From: Candidatus Peregrinibacteria bacterium | Lineage (GTDB): Bacteria; Patescibacteriota; Gracilibacteria; UM-FILTER-43-11 | DNA length: 32,845 bases | NCBI GenBank assembly: GCA_016932495.1 | Contig: JAFGCR010000030.1 | Coordinates: 1-32,845 of the forward strand | Reading direction: 5' to 3' | Part shown: positions 8,850 to 15,544 of the stretch, one piece after another | Layout of the letters: each line of letters opens with the position of its first letter | How positions within the stretch are numbered: the stretch's first letter is position 1 | Made by a program: the position numbers and the translations under genes | The notes under the pieces: model-generated | The model's database searches: none | The model's input: the letters and a program-made list of their open reading frames with translations, nothing else | What the model was told of the DNA's origin: nothing

Positions 8850-9439
8850 ATGTTAGGATGCACCCTCCGATACGGAATCGGGAGCGTGCGAGTTCAAAAC
8901 TTGTATGTGAACTAACTAACTTTGTCTGGTTAGCAGAGTTTAGGCCTGTTAGTTTTGAACTTAATCAATTCCTGAACTCGTTTCAGGATCTCACCAGCAA
9001 TCAGAACCCCGGAGAGACTCTGAAACAAGTTCAGAGATTAAATTCGGGGTTTGTCAGGATGGATTGGGATGAGAAATCTACAAGACTAAACTCTGCTAAC
9101 CAGCAGGAAGTACGAAATGCTGTTTCTGTGTAGTGTTAGGGCAATACCCCTGAGGGTAGCCCTGTAATGGTTTAATAGGGAAACGCTCTCCTTTTGCAAA
9201 AATCTTCTCTCAGACTTTCGCTAAAGCTTCGTCCGATTCGCAGATTTTCACATCGGAGTCCTCACTTCATTTCGGACGCCCATTTGGTTGTCCTCATTCC
9301 GTTCGGACCGCGTTTCTCGCTACTTACAGTAATGAGTTTTTAAAGATCATCTAAACATGAGAGGACTTCCTGCCCTTACCCTCAAAACCAATGGTTTTCA
9401 GGGGGAAGCAGGAAGCGGTCTACGATGTTTAGGTTCCCA
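8850..9439 (-). promoter_or_regulatory. Long structured 5' leader of the beta-barrel gene
   Basis: About 590 bp without a convincing gene, lying between promoter and first SD. It holds an 18-bp perfect inverted repeat (8926-8943 and 9086-9103), inside and around it smaller pairs (agttcaaaact/agttttgaact near 8890 and 8950; ctgaactcgtttcag near 8972 and its near-complement near 9020), a hairpin at 9138-9163 (agggc...gccct), and a long imperfect hairpin at 9366-9415 framed by ctaaacat/atgtttag. I recognise no known riboswitch. Confidence 0.5.
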
Positions 9440-9468
9440 ATTTTATAACAAATAATTAAAAATGTCAA
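9440..9468 (-). promoter_or_regulatory. Promoter of the beta-barrel/lipoprotein transcript
   Basis: On the minus strand TTGACA (9463-9468), exactly 17 bp, TAAAAT (9440-9445). A 28-bp AT palindrome lies 4 bp upstream. Predicted 5' leader is about 680 nt to the signal-peptide ATG. Confidence 0.75.
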
Positions 9469-9472
9469 GGCT

Positions 9473-9500
9473 TTTTATATAAATTATAATTTATATAAAA
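9473..9500. repeat. 28-bp perfect AT palindrome upstream of the -35 box
   Basis: The sequence is fully self-complementary (arms ttttatataaatta/taatttatataaaa). Its position just upstream of TTGACA suits an UP-element or an operator for a dimeric regulator. Confidence 0.6.
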
Positions 9501-9506
9501 CCCATC

Positions 9507-9546
9507 AAAAAACCCCTTCGGGACCTGAAGGCCGGAAAGGGGTTTT
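9507..9546 (-). terminator. Terminator of the small lipoprotein gene
   Basis: The stem aaaacccctt/aaggggtttt encloses an 18-nt loop that can pair further. On the minus strand it is followed by ttttgatggg and it lies about 60 bp after the gene stop. Confidence 0.65.
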
Positions 9547-9604
9547 GAAGGTTTAAAAAATCGAATGGTTAGCGCCTGCCTTTAGATCGGCGGACACCAT
9601 TTTG

Positions 9605-10144
9605 TTATTTTTTCTCGCGATTTCTAGCATGGGCACAGCGGACATAACGCCCATTTGCCATTCGTGGAACGTAAGGAGCGGGAGCATTTATACCGCTGGC
9701 ATCACCACTGACGAGTTTTGTCTTAAGTGTGCCGCCGACCATTTTTTCAACCAGGACACGTACTTTGGGATTGCGAAAAGCTTCCATAAAAACACGTCGT
9801 GCTTTAGCAGCTGCTTTATCCCCGGCTCTGCCAGCGTCTATCCCTGATTCAGCACATTCAATAACCGTTTCATCGTCCTGAAGGCCGTTGTACGGATAAG
9901 CATCCGGCTTTAAGCCGGAATCGATGGCATGTTTCATGCGGATACCTTTCATGACCGCGTCAACATCATTGCGGGCCGCGGCCGCGGCAATAAAAGCCTG
10001 AATATCGTCGCTGCCTTTAAGCGATTCAGCGCCTTTTAAATTTCCGGCGCCGCCGGCACAGGCCTGAAGCAGGAATGCCAGGAGTGCGGTGGAAGAAAGT
10101 GCGCCGATGGACTTTCTATCCGGAGAGTTCTTAGGTTTTTTCAT
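9605..10144 (-). CDS. Small lipoprotein, function unknown
   Basis: A 179-aa protein with a lipoprotein signal peptide (basic MKKPKNSPDRK start, hydrophobic stretch, lipobox LQAC with Cys29). The mature part is helical and basic toward the C-terminus (KAAAKARRVFMEAFRNPKVRVLVEK), with one pair of later Cys and a hydrophilic end; no domain is recognised. It sits between GC-rich genes but itself has host-like composition and no SD, so it marks the surrounding region as genuine host sequence. It has its own promoter and terminator and is probably monocistronic. Confidence 0.8.
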   Translation of the reverse strand: MKKPKNSPDRKSIGALSSTALLAFLLQACAGGAGNLKGAESLKGSDDIQAFIAAAAARNDVDAVMKGIRMKHAIDSGLKPDAYPYNGLQDDETVIECAESGIDAGRAGDKAAAKARRVFMEAFRNPKVRVLVEKMVGGTLKTKLVSGDASGINAPAPYVPRMANGRYVRCAHARNREKK

Positions 10145-10180
10145 AATGATTTATAATGATAAAAATAAAATTGAGAACGT

Positions 10181-10209
10181 ATTTTAAAACATATAATTAT
10201 TTTTGTCAA
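10181..10209 (-). promoter_or_regulatory. Promoter of the small lipoprotein gene
   Basis: On the minus strand TTGACA (10204-10209), 17 bp, TAAAAT (10181-10186), giving a short leader of about 30 nt. Confidence 0.75.
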
Positions 10210-10259
10210 TACTTTTTTAAAAAATAAAAAATAATCACAGAAATAATTAAAGAAAAGGT

Positions 10260-10291
10260 GCCCCCGCCGTGCGCATGCGCACGGCGGGGGC
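10260..10291 (-). terminator. 32-bp GC palindrome, terminator of the 485-aa membrane protein gene
   Basis: Fully self-complementary (arm gcccccgccgtgcgca). It starts 25 bp after the stop codon and on the minus strand is followed by a T-rich stretch (ccttttctttaattattt), consistent with intrinsic termination. Confidence 0.7.
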
Positions 10292-10316
10292 GGGGAAGGG
10301 TTCTTCTCCTTTCTAG

Positions 10317-11774
10317 CTAGTGGTCTTCGTCGAGGCCGGCCAGGAGACGGTCCCGTTCTTGGGCCTCGTCGCGGCAGGTCTCGTGGACCCGCCGCTCCAG
10401 CTCTAGGGCCTGGAGCTGGGCGGGATCCGCGGCTTCACCCTGGGCCTTCATGACCTCGATCTGAGGGGTGAGGTGTTCGATGGCCGCCTGATGTCTGGCT
10501 ATGATGTCCGCAAAGAGCTCGCGGCTCTGCTCCCGGACCAGCTCTGGTTTGAGCGCCGCGATCACGGCGTCCAGCAGGGGCTCGGGGGGCACTTCGAGCG
10601 CTTCCTCGAAGTCGGTGCGGGACACCATGGTGGCGCCGAGCTTGGCGATCACCGCCTTCATGAAGGGGTGATCGGGGTGGAGGAATCCACCTTCATCCGA
10701 GCTGGTGAGCCTGTCAAGCAGCTTGGCCTCAAGGGCCTCGAAGCTCGCGGCATCCACCGGCGGGAGTGGGGGGACTTCGCCGTCTGATGGGGTAGGACTG
10801 ACACCAGTCGGGGCGCCGGGACCCTTCGGGGGGGTCTTCTTGCCCTTCTTCTTCCGCTTGATGAGGAAGATGATGAGGGCGATGAGAGCCAGCAGAATCA
10901 GCGGGATGCCGATCACACCGACCCAGCCGAGAATAGCCAGGGCGTAGGCGAACCAGTCCGGACACTCCTCGTTGCCACCCTTCTTCAGGACCCACGGGTC
11001 GTTGGGGCTGAGCTCGTCGCGCAGGTACTCGGGGCAGTTCAGGCAGACACAGAGTTCCGGGAACTCCGGGATCTCCGTGCTTACCTTCTCGCTGATGTCC
11101 GCGGGGCAGGTGTCGGCGAAGCCGTCCTCACTGGGGTGGAGCTTCGTCTGGTGGTAGGCGTTCCAGCGCTTGGCCTTTTCGTAGGCCTCGCGGTCCTTCT
11201 CACGCTGGAGTGCGGCCAGACGTCTGGCTTCGTCGTCATGCCGCTTTTTGGCAGCGGCCAGTTCGTCTCTGGTCATGCAGGTCTTGTCGACGTTCTGGCC
11301 GGCGACCACGAACTTGCCGGCGAGTTCCTTCTCGTCGCACTCACAGTGCAGCTTGTCCGCTGTCTCGTGCGTGCCAGAGGGGCAGCCGCACTTGTCGGAG
11401 GTGGCGTCCTTCTTGGCCACCTTTTTACCCAGCAGAGCGCAGGGTTCCATGGTGGCTACGACCACGACGCCCTTGCAGGTGAACTCCTCCGGAATGGCGG
11501 CGACAGTCTTCTTGCAGCTGTTGAGCATGGTGGAGTCGCCCAGGTAGCCGTTGCAGTCCGAGCGGGCGAACACCTTCTGATCCGCGGCGTTGGCGTTGAG
11601 CCAGCTCTTGAGCTGGCAGTTGGTGCCGCAGTCGCCGCCGGGGCACTGCGCGGCCTTCTTGATCAGGTCGTTGGCCTTGGGGGCCTTGGGGAAGTCGGGC
11701 GGTCCGGCCCAGGCGGTGGCAGTCAGGCCCAGCAGGGCCATGACCACGGTGAGCAACAGGATTCTCCGTGCCAT
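10317..11774 (-). CDS. GC-rich single-pass membrane protein with six-cysteine ectodomain
   Basis: A 485-aa protein from the ATG preceded by AAGGAGA (11782-11788) at 7 nt; the frame stays open 17 codons upstream to another SD-led ATG at 11825. Residues 1-23 are a signal peptide (AWA|GPP). Residues 27-100 are a six-Cys domain (Cys 44, 49, 53, 74, 87, 100; motifs APKANDLI, CPGGDC, FARSDCNGYLG) shared with the protein at 12436-13137. A second Cys-rich part follows (112-166), then a charged helix (about 168-205), more Cys (223-271), a transmembrane segment (about 275-305) and a KRKKKGKK stop-transfer. The predicted cytoplasmic tail (about 310-485) is Pro-rich, then helical. This topology suits a receptor or envelope-spanning scaffold. 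The family is unknown to me. Codon use is strongly GC-ending. Confidence 0.82.
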   Translation of the reverse strand: MARRILLLTVVMALLGLTATAWAGPPDFPKAPKANDLIKKAAQCPGGDCGTNCQLKSWLNANAADQKVFARSDCNGYLGDSTMLNSCKKTVAAIPEEFTCKGVVVVATMEPCALLGKKVAKKDATSDKCGCPSGTHETADKLHCECDEKELAGKFVVAGQNVDKTCMTRDELAAAKKRHDDEARRLAALQREKDREAYEKAKRWNAYHQTKLHPSEDGFADTCPADISEKVSTEIPEFPELCVCLNCPEYLRDELSPNDPWVLKKGGNEECPDWFAYALAILGWVGVIGIPLILLALIALIIFLIKRKKKGKKTPPKGPGAPTGVSPTPSDGEVPPLPPVDAASFEALEAKLLDRLTSSDEGGFLHPDHPFMKAVIAKLGATMVSRTDFEEALEVPPEPLLDAVIAALKPELVREQSRELFADIIARHQAAIEHLTPQIEVMKAQGEAADPAQLQALELERRVHETCRDEAQERDRLLAGLDEDH

Positions 11775-11872
11775 GACTGTTTCTCCTTTCGTACCTCTAA
11801 ACGGTTTCTGGTTCGTTCTAAGCATTCGTTAACCTCCTTCCCCGCGATGGGGGAGTGAACTCCCCTGCGGGG
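11772..11872 (-). promoter_or_regulatory. Tandem-SD leader of the 485-aa membrane protein gene
   Basis: On the minus strand: a hairpin (11840-11872; ccccgc/gcgggg plus inner ggggag/ctcccc with tgaa loop) touches AAGGAGGT (11832-11839). ATG1 follows at 11825 after 6 nt, then 17 codons in frame, AAGGAGA, and ATG2 at 11774. The order is the same as in the beta-barrel gene leader. Confidence 0.7.
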
Positions 11873-12246
11873 AGGGGATTTTTAGAAAACGGCTGACAAG
11901 CCGGATCCATTCCCTAAAAATAGGGAACAAATACGGCTTGTCAGTATTTCTGTTAAGCTAGAAAAAAGTGTACAGTTTATAAAACACCCAAAAACCATCG
12001 TCTCTTTTTAAAAAAAGAGCGGCTGATTTTATTGAATGATCATAAGTGTACTAAACCCTTCTTGTAAAAGATCATATCCCGCTCATAAGAGAGCCGGGAT
12101 TCCGATGATGTCACTTAGCCAAAAAAACGCAAGTATTAAAAGCTCAAAAGCTTATTGAACATTGCGCGTTGTGTCCGCCCGGTGATGGGGGATTAGGTTG
12201 GTTCGAACCAAAGGTTTTTGACTTAAATGACAAAAGTCGGATTGCA
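11873..12246 (-). promoter_or_regulatory. Long 5' leader of the 485-aa membrane protein gene
   Basis: About 370 bp without a gene. It contains a two-tier hairpin (11893-11944: ctgacaagccg/cggcttgtcag outside, ttcccta/tagggaa inside), an AT hairpin near 12002-12018, and a 14-bp palindrome ttggttcgaaccaa (12198-12211) close to the predicted transcription start. Confidence 0.5.
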
Positions 12247-12275
12247 ATTGTAGATTATTTTATAAAATTTGTCAA
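12247..12275 (-). promoter_or_regulatory. Promoter of the 485-aa membrane protein gene
   Basis: On the minus strand TTGACA (12270-12275), 17 bp, TACAAT (12247-12252). Predicted leader is about 465 nt to the signal-peptide ATG. Confidence 0.75.
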
Positions 12276-12279
12276 GTTT

Positions 12280-12318
12280 AAAAAACAAACAACAAAAAAG
12301 CCCTCCTGATAAGGAGGG
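12280..12318 (-). terminator. Terminator of the 233-aa membrane protein gene
   Basis: Stem ccctcc/ggaggg (12301-12306/12313-12318), followed on the minus strand by a run of T (cttttttgttgtttgtt). It lies upstream of the next promoter, separating the two transcripts. Confidence 0.8.
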
Positions 12319-12435
12319 GCCGACTCACCGAAGCCCTGAGTAAGATCGAAGGGCGGAGGTGAGACGGGGGAGGTTTAAAGAAACCCCCGCTCCGATACAA
12401 GACCGGAGCGGGGGCGCGCGGGCAGAGGGGAACGA
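12319..12435 (-). other. Structured 3' UTR of the 233-aa membrane protein gene
   Basis: Contains an 11-bp GC hairpin (12384-12394/12404-12414, cccccgctccg) just after the stop codon and a weaker two-part fold (ctcacc...ggtgag with gccct...agggc, about 12324-12363) before the terminator. Confidence 0.5.
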
Positions 12436-13137
12436 CTACTTCTTCTTGTCCTTCGGGGGCGGGGAGATGAGCTTCTTGAGCGTGGGGCCGAGCCACGGCC
12501 AGGCCGTGTAGAGTGTCAGGAGCAGGTTGAGGATGAGCAGGAAGATGATCAGGCGCCGGGGGGCGTCGGGCCTGGCCTTCAGCTCGTCGATCGACTGTTT
12601 GAGCTTGTTGATGGATGCCGTGTGACTCTCAACATCTTTCCTCGTGGCGACTCGATCCCAAAGGGCGTGCTTGAACGTTTCGAACTTCTCTTTGTCCAGA
12701 CACTCGGTGCTGGCCGCGGCGGGTGGATCGGGTTTGTCGACCTTGCCGTTGTCGGCGGGCTTGTCGGCCGGCTTCTTGCCCGGCTTCTTGCCGTTGCCAG
12801 TGTCGGCCACATGGGGCGGCTTCTTACCGCCTCTCTTGCACTTGAACTTCTCAGGAATGGCGGCGACCGCCTGCTTGCACTTGTCGAGCAGGTCGGTGCC
12901 CAGGTACCCGTTGCAGTCCGAGCGGGCGAAGACCTTCTGGTCGGCCACATTGGCGTTCAGCCACTGGGCCAGCCTGCAGTCGTCGCCGCAGTCGCCGCCG
13001 GGGCACTTGGCGGCCTTCTGGATCAGGTCGTTGGCCTTGGGGGCCTTCTCGAAGCTGAGCCCTTCGGCGTGGACGGGGATCGAGATCCCCAGGAACAGGA
13101 TGGCCGCCAGCGCGGCCAGGGTCGTGTGCCATTTCAT
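12436..13137 (-). CDS. GC-rich membrane-anchored protein with six-cysteine ectodomain (paralogue)
   Basis: A 233-aa protein from the ATG preceded by AAGGAGGT (13142-13149) at 4 nt; upstream the frame continues 12 codons to a second SD-led ATG at 13173. Residues 1-24 are a signal peptide (VHA|EG). Residues 29-100 are the six-Cys domain (Cys 45, 50, 54, 75, 87, 100), closely matching the 10317-11774 protein (for example FARSDCNGYLG and VAAIPE). A Lys/Pro/Asp-rich linker (about 101-145), a helical segment with heptad character (about 148-190), a transmembrane helix (about 196-213) and a basic tail ending KDKKK follow. It is a minimal version of its neighbour: same ectodomain, almost no cytoplasmic part. 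Lysine is nearly always AAG, unlike the AAA-rich host genes. Its function is unknown. Confidence 0.82.
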   Translation of the reverse strand: MKWHTTLAALAAILFLGISIPVHAEGLSFEKAPKANDLIQKAAKCPGGDCGDDCRLAQWLNANVADQKVFARSDCNGYLGTDLLDKCKQAVAAIPEKFKCKRGGKKPPHVADTGNGKKPGKKPADKPADNGKVDKPDPPAAASTECLDKEKFETFKHALWDRVATRKDVESHTASINKLKQSIDELKARPDAPRRLIIFLLILNLLLTLYTAWPWLGPTLKKLISPPPKDKKK

Positions 13138-13235
13138 GGCAACCTCCTTCTTTCGGTTAAAGTTCGGGGTCATTTGATTCGTACCTCCTTCCTCCCTCGT
13201 CGGGTGGATAAGCGCTCCGACGAAGGTGTCGGGAG
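13135..13235 (-). promoter_or_regulatory. Tandem-SD leader of the 233-aa membrane protein gene
   Basis: On the minus strand: a hairpin (13192-13235; tcgtcgg/ccgacga inside ctccc/gggag) sits one base from AAGGAGGT (13183-13190). ATG1 follows at 13173 after 9 nt, then 12 codons in frame, AAGGAGGT (13142-13149), and ATG2 at 13137. Bases around the first SD and ATG1 nearly match those before the beta-barrel gene. Confidence 0.7.
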
Positions 13236-13251
13236 ACGCTGAAGCGTGATT

Positions 13252-13314
13252 GTTAGTGCAGGTGCAAGTTTCAAGTCTCAGGGGTGGGAAGCTTGCACTT
13301 GCACTTGCACTAAC
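13252..13314 (-). repeat. Inverted repeat in the leader of the 233-aa membrane protein gene
   Basis: The arm gttagtgcaggtgcaag (13252-13268) pairs with 13298-13314 with one mismatch. The right arm also carries an extra tandem copy of ttgcac, so several pairings are possible. Confidence 0.6.
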
Positions 13315-13636
13315 TTTAGTAGTCGTTGATTTGCTTTGATCTTCCAAAAGCGTCTGACCCGGTAAACCGGACAAAACAGCCCATTGGTTGTAAAGCTTAT
13401 CAAATCAATAGGGTCCGATGTACATCGGACTCACTACTTGTCCCTCTGCTATAAAAGAACATAACGGGCATAAAGGCCCTTACCCAATCACTGGATACAC
13501 GGATTGGTCGTAAATTGTATATAATTTTAGCGATTTTGTCAAGTCATTTCAGTCTTGAGAGACAATTGATGTTTTTAGCCGAATCACCTACAATTAGACC
13601 ACCGATTAGGCCCCAATTAGGTCACCCATCAGTAGT
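13315..13636. promoter_or_regulatory. Divergent intergenic region before aroD
   Basis: Holds the minus-strand promoter TTGACA (13537-13542), 17 bp, TACAAT (13514-13519) for the 233-aa membrane protein (leader about 370 nt), and in that leader an 18-bp perfect palindrome gtccgatgtacatcggac (13413-13430). Near aroD, attag-containing units recur at about 11 bp (13590-13630), a faint echo of the phased arrays further right. No clear aroD promoter was found. Confidence 0.65.
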
Positions 13637-14326
13637 ATGCTCATCTGTACCCCGGTTCAGGAAAAAACGCAGGAGAAAGCCAATAAAAGGCTCCAGGAGC
13701 TTAAAAACAAGGCTGATTTGGCGGAAGTATGGATCGATCAGATCAGGGATTTGGATTTAAGAACGCTTATAGGTAAGGCCGCCTTACCTTTGGTAGTCGT
13801 CTGCAAAAAACCCGCTGAAAAGGGCGCTTTCAGGGGTTCCTGGGCTGATGTGGCCGTTCAGCTGGAAAACGCGTGCAAATTTGGAGCTGAATACGTGGAT
13901 ATTCCCTTTAATATGCCGAAAAATCTGAGTAAAAAAGTTGTTCATTCCTCCACTTCGGTCGGAATAAAAAAGAAAACCAAAATCATCATTTCACACCACG
14001 ATTTCAGAAAAACCCCTTCTTCCCAGTGGATGCTCAAAACCGCCCGTGCCATGAAAAAAAGCGGTGCGGATATCGTTAAAATAGCCGTGATGGCCCGTTC
14101 TCTGGAAGATACTTTTAACCTGATCTGCCTGGCTCAGCGCCTGCAGGCTGAAAAAATCCCCCATATTCTGATCGCCATGGGGAAAGGTGGGGTTTTAAGC
14201 CGGATCATCACCCCTTTTCTGGGCGGGACCATCATGTTTGCCCCCCTCAAAGCCTCCCGGGCCACCGCCAGCGGTCAATTGACGGTTGCGGAGCTTAAGA
14301 AAGCATGGAGTTTGATTAAAAAATAG
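13637..14326 (+). CDS. aroD: Type I 3-dehydroquinate dehydratase
   Basis: A 229-aa protein, normal size for the class I family, which dehydrates 3-dehydroquinate to 3-dehydroshikimate in the shikimate pathway through a Schiff-base lysine. Visible family motifs: N-terminal strand LICTPV, ADLAEVWID (normally ADLVELRLD), SHHDF with the catalytic His, ADIVKIAVMA with the Schiff-base Lys, MGKGGVLSRI, and C-terminal ASRATASGQLTVAEL matching the substrate lid (usually APGQ). The start ATG is set by the first beta-strand; no SD is present. It is followed by a phased 11-bp repeat array and then ychF. No other shikimate genes lie nearby. Confidence 0.88.
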   Translation: MLICTPVQEKTQEKANKRLQELKNKADLAEVWIDQIRDLDLRTLIGKAALPLVVVCKKPAEKGAFRGSWADVAVQLENACKFGAEYVDIPFNMPKNLSKKVVHSSTSVGIKKKTKIIISHHDFRKTPSSQWMLKTARAMKKSGADIVKIAVMARSLEDTFNLICLAQRLQAEKIPHILIAMGKGGVLSRIITPFLGGTIMFAPLKASRATASGQLTVAELKKAWSLIKK

Positions 14327-14327
14327 C

Positions 14328-14448
14328 CCGGATAGATAGCGAATTGACTTCGAATTGACATCGGATAGACACCGATTTACAGTCAATACGCAGTCCATTC
14401 GCAGTCCATTCGCAGTCCATTCGCAGTCCATTCGATATCCATACGAAA
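14328..14448. repeat. Array of eleven 11-bp units with dyad symmetry
   Basis: Starting one base after the aroD stop and ending one base before the ychF ATG, the gap divides exactly into eleven 11-bp units. The early units resemble tcgaattgaca or tcggatagaca. The later ones are tccattcgcag (three exact copies, 14394-14426) and relatives, which are reverse complements of the first type. The RNA could fold into a long hairpin with an 11-nt register. Confidence 0.85.
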
Positions 14449-14449
14449 T

Positions 14450-15544
14450 ATGAGCTTAAAAATCGGCATCGTCGGCCTTCCGAATGTGGGAAAATCCACC
14501 CTTTTCAACGCGCTGACCCGCAGTAAGGGGGCTCAGGCGGCCAATTACCCCTTCTGCACCATCGATCCGAATATCGGCGTGGTGGAAGTGCCAGATGAAC
14601 GTTTAGACCGTCTGGCTGGCCTGGTAAAGCCCCAGAACGTCATTCCGGCGGTGGTGGAATTTGTGGATATCGCGGGGCTTGTGAAAGGCGCGTCGGAGGG
14701 GGAAGGACTGGGCAATAAGTTTCTGGCTAATATCCGCGAGTGCCACGCGATCGCCCAGGTCATCCGGTTTTTCGAAGATCCGGACATCGCCCATGTGCAT
14801 GGCGGCATCAACCCGAAACTGGATATGGACGTGATCCACCTGGAACTCATCCTGGCGGATCTGGATACCGTAAGCCGGCGGCTTTCGGAGACCGAAAAAA
14901 AGGCCAAATCCGGAGACAAAGAACTCATCACCCAGGTCGGCATGCTGAACCAGCTGAAAAATCATCTGGAAGCGGAGAAACTGGCCATCAATCTGGACTT
15001 TACGGAAAAGGAGCAGGAATTCATCAGAGACCTCCACCTGCTCACCAACAAACCTTTTATTTACATCGCCAACCTTAAAGAGGAGGCGCTGGCTGGTTTT
15101 GATACGGAGAAGGCCAAAAAAGACCTCGGTTTAGGTTCTCATGAGCAGATCCTGCCCATTTCCGCCAAGGTGGAAGAGGACCTGGTCGGGTTCAATCCGC
15201 AGGAAGCGGATGAATATCTGAAAGAACTGGGCCTCACAGAATCGGGTCTGAACGCCTTCATCCGGACCGCTTACCGCCTCTTGGGGCTGATGACGTTCTT
15301 CACAGCCGGGCCCAAAGAAGTCCGCGCCTGGACAGTTAAAAAAGGCGCCAGAGCCCCTCAGGCCGCGGGAGTGATTCACACGGATTTTGAAAAAGGGTTT
15401 ATCAAAGCCGAGACCATCAGCTATGATGATTTTGTGGCCTGTAAAGGGGAACAGGAAGCCCGCGACAAAGGAAAACTGCGCATGGAAGGAAAAGAATATG
15501 TGGTGCAGGACGGGGATGTGATGCATTTCAAATTCAATGTTTGA
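14450..15544 (+). CDS. ychF: Redox-regulated ATPase YchF (Obg-like)
   Basis: A 364-aa protein, the usual length. YchF/OLA1 is a TRAFAC P-loop protein that prefers ATP, binds ribosomes and is tied to stress responses. Seen here: G1 GLPNVGKS, switch II DIAGLVKGAS, the NLKE motif (NxxE in place of NKxD, which explains ATP preference), a coiled-coil insert (about 128-200) and a C-terminal TGS-like domain (FFTAGPKEVRAWTV ... VIHTDFEKGFIKAE). The start ATG is in aaatATG context without SD. It ends in TGA, showing that UGA is read as stop here. Confidence 0.95.
   Translation: MSLKIGIVGLPNVGKSTLFNALTRSKGAQAANYPFCTIDPNIGVVEVPDERLDRLAGLVKPQNVIPAVVEFVDIAGLVKGASEGEGLGNKFLANIRECHAIAQVIRFFEDPDIAHVHGGINPKLDMDVIHLELILADLDTVSRRLSETEKKAKSGDKELITQVGMLNQLKNHLEAEKLAINLDFTEKEQEFIRDLHLLTNKPFIYIANLKEEALAGFDTEKAKKDLGLGSHEQILPISAKVEEDLVGFNPQEADEYLKELGLTESGLNAFIRTAYRLLGLMTFFTAGPKEVRAWTVKKGARAPQAAGVIHTDFEKGFIKAETISYDDFVACKGEQEARDKGKLRMEGKEYVVQDGDVMHFKFNV

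Noticed and set aside
8858-9133. Plus-strand 91-codon frame with GGAGG at 8 nt before its ATG
   Set aside because: The SD-like word is the arm of the hairpin in the minus-strand leader, the product has no recognisable feature, and the region is explained by inverted repeats of the beta-barrel gene leader. Kept only as a remote possibility.
9366-9415. Intrinsic terminator
   Set aside because: It is a long hairpin but lies inside the leader just downstream of the beta-barrel promoter and has no following T-run on either strand.
12436-13374. A 312-codon version of the 233-aa protein starting at 13374
   Set aside because: The extra N-terminus is coded by the leader inverted repeats and is low complexity; the signal peptide begins at the SD-led ATG at 13137.
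5300-13540. Simple assembly chimera for the GC-rich genes
   Set aside because: A host-like lipoprotein gene and host-type TTGACA-N17 promoters are interleaved with the GC-rich genes, which would need several junctions. Not excluded without read data.
14394-14437. CRISPR array
   Set aside because: The units are 11 bp with no spacers and flip orientation; no cas genes are nearby.
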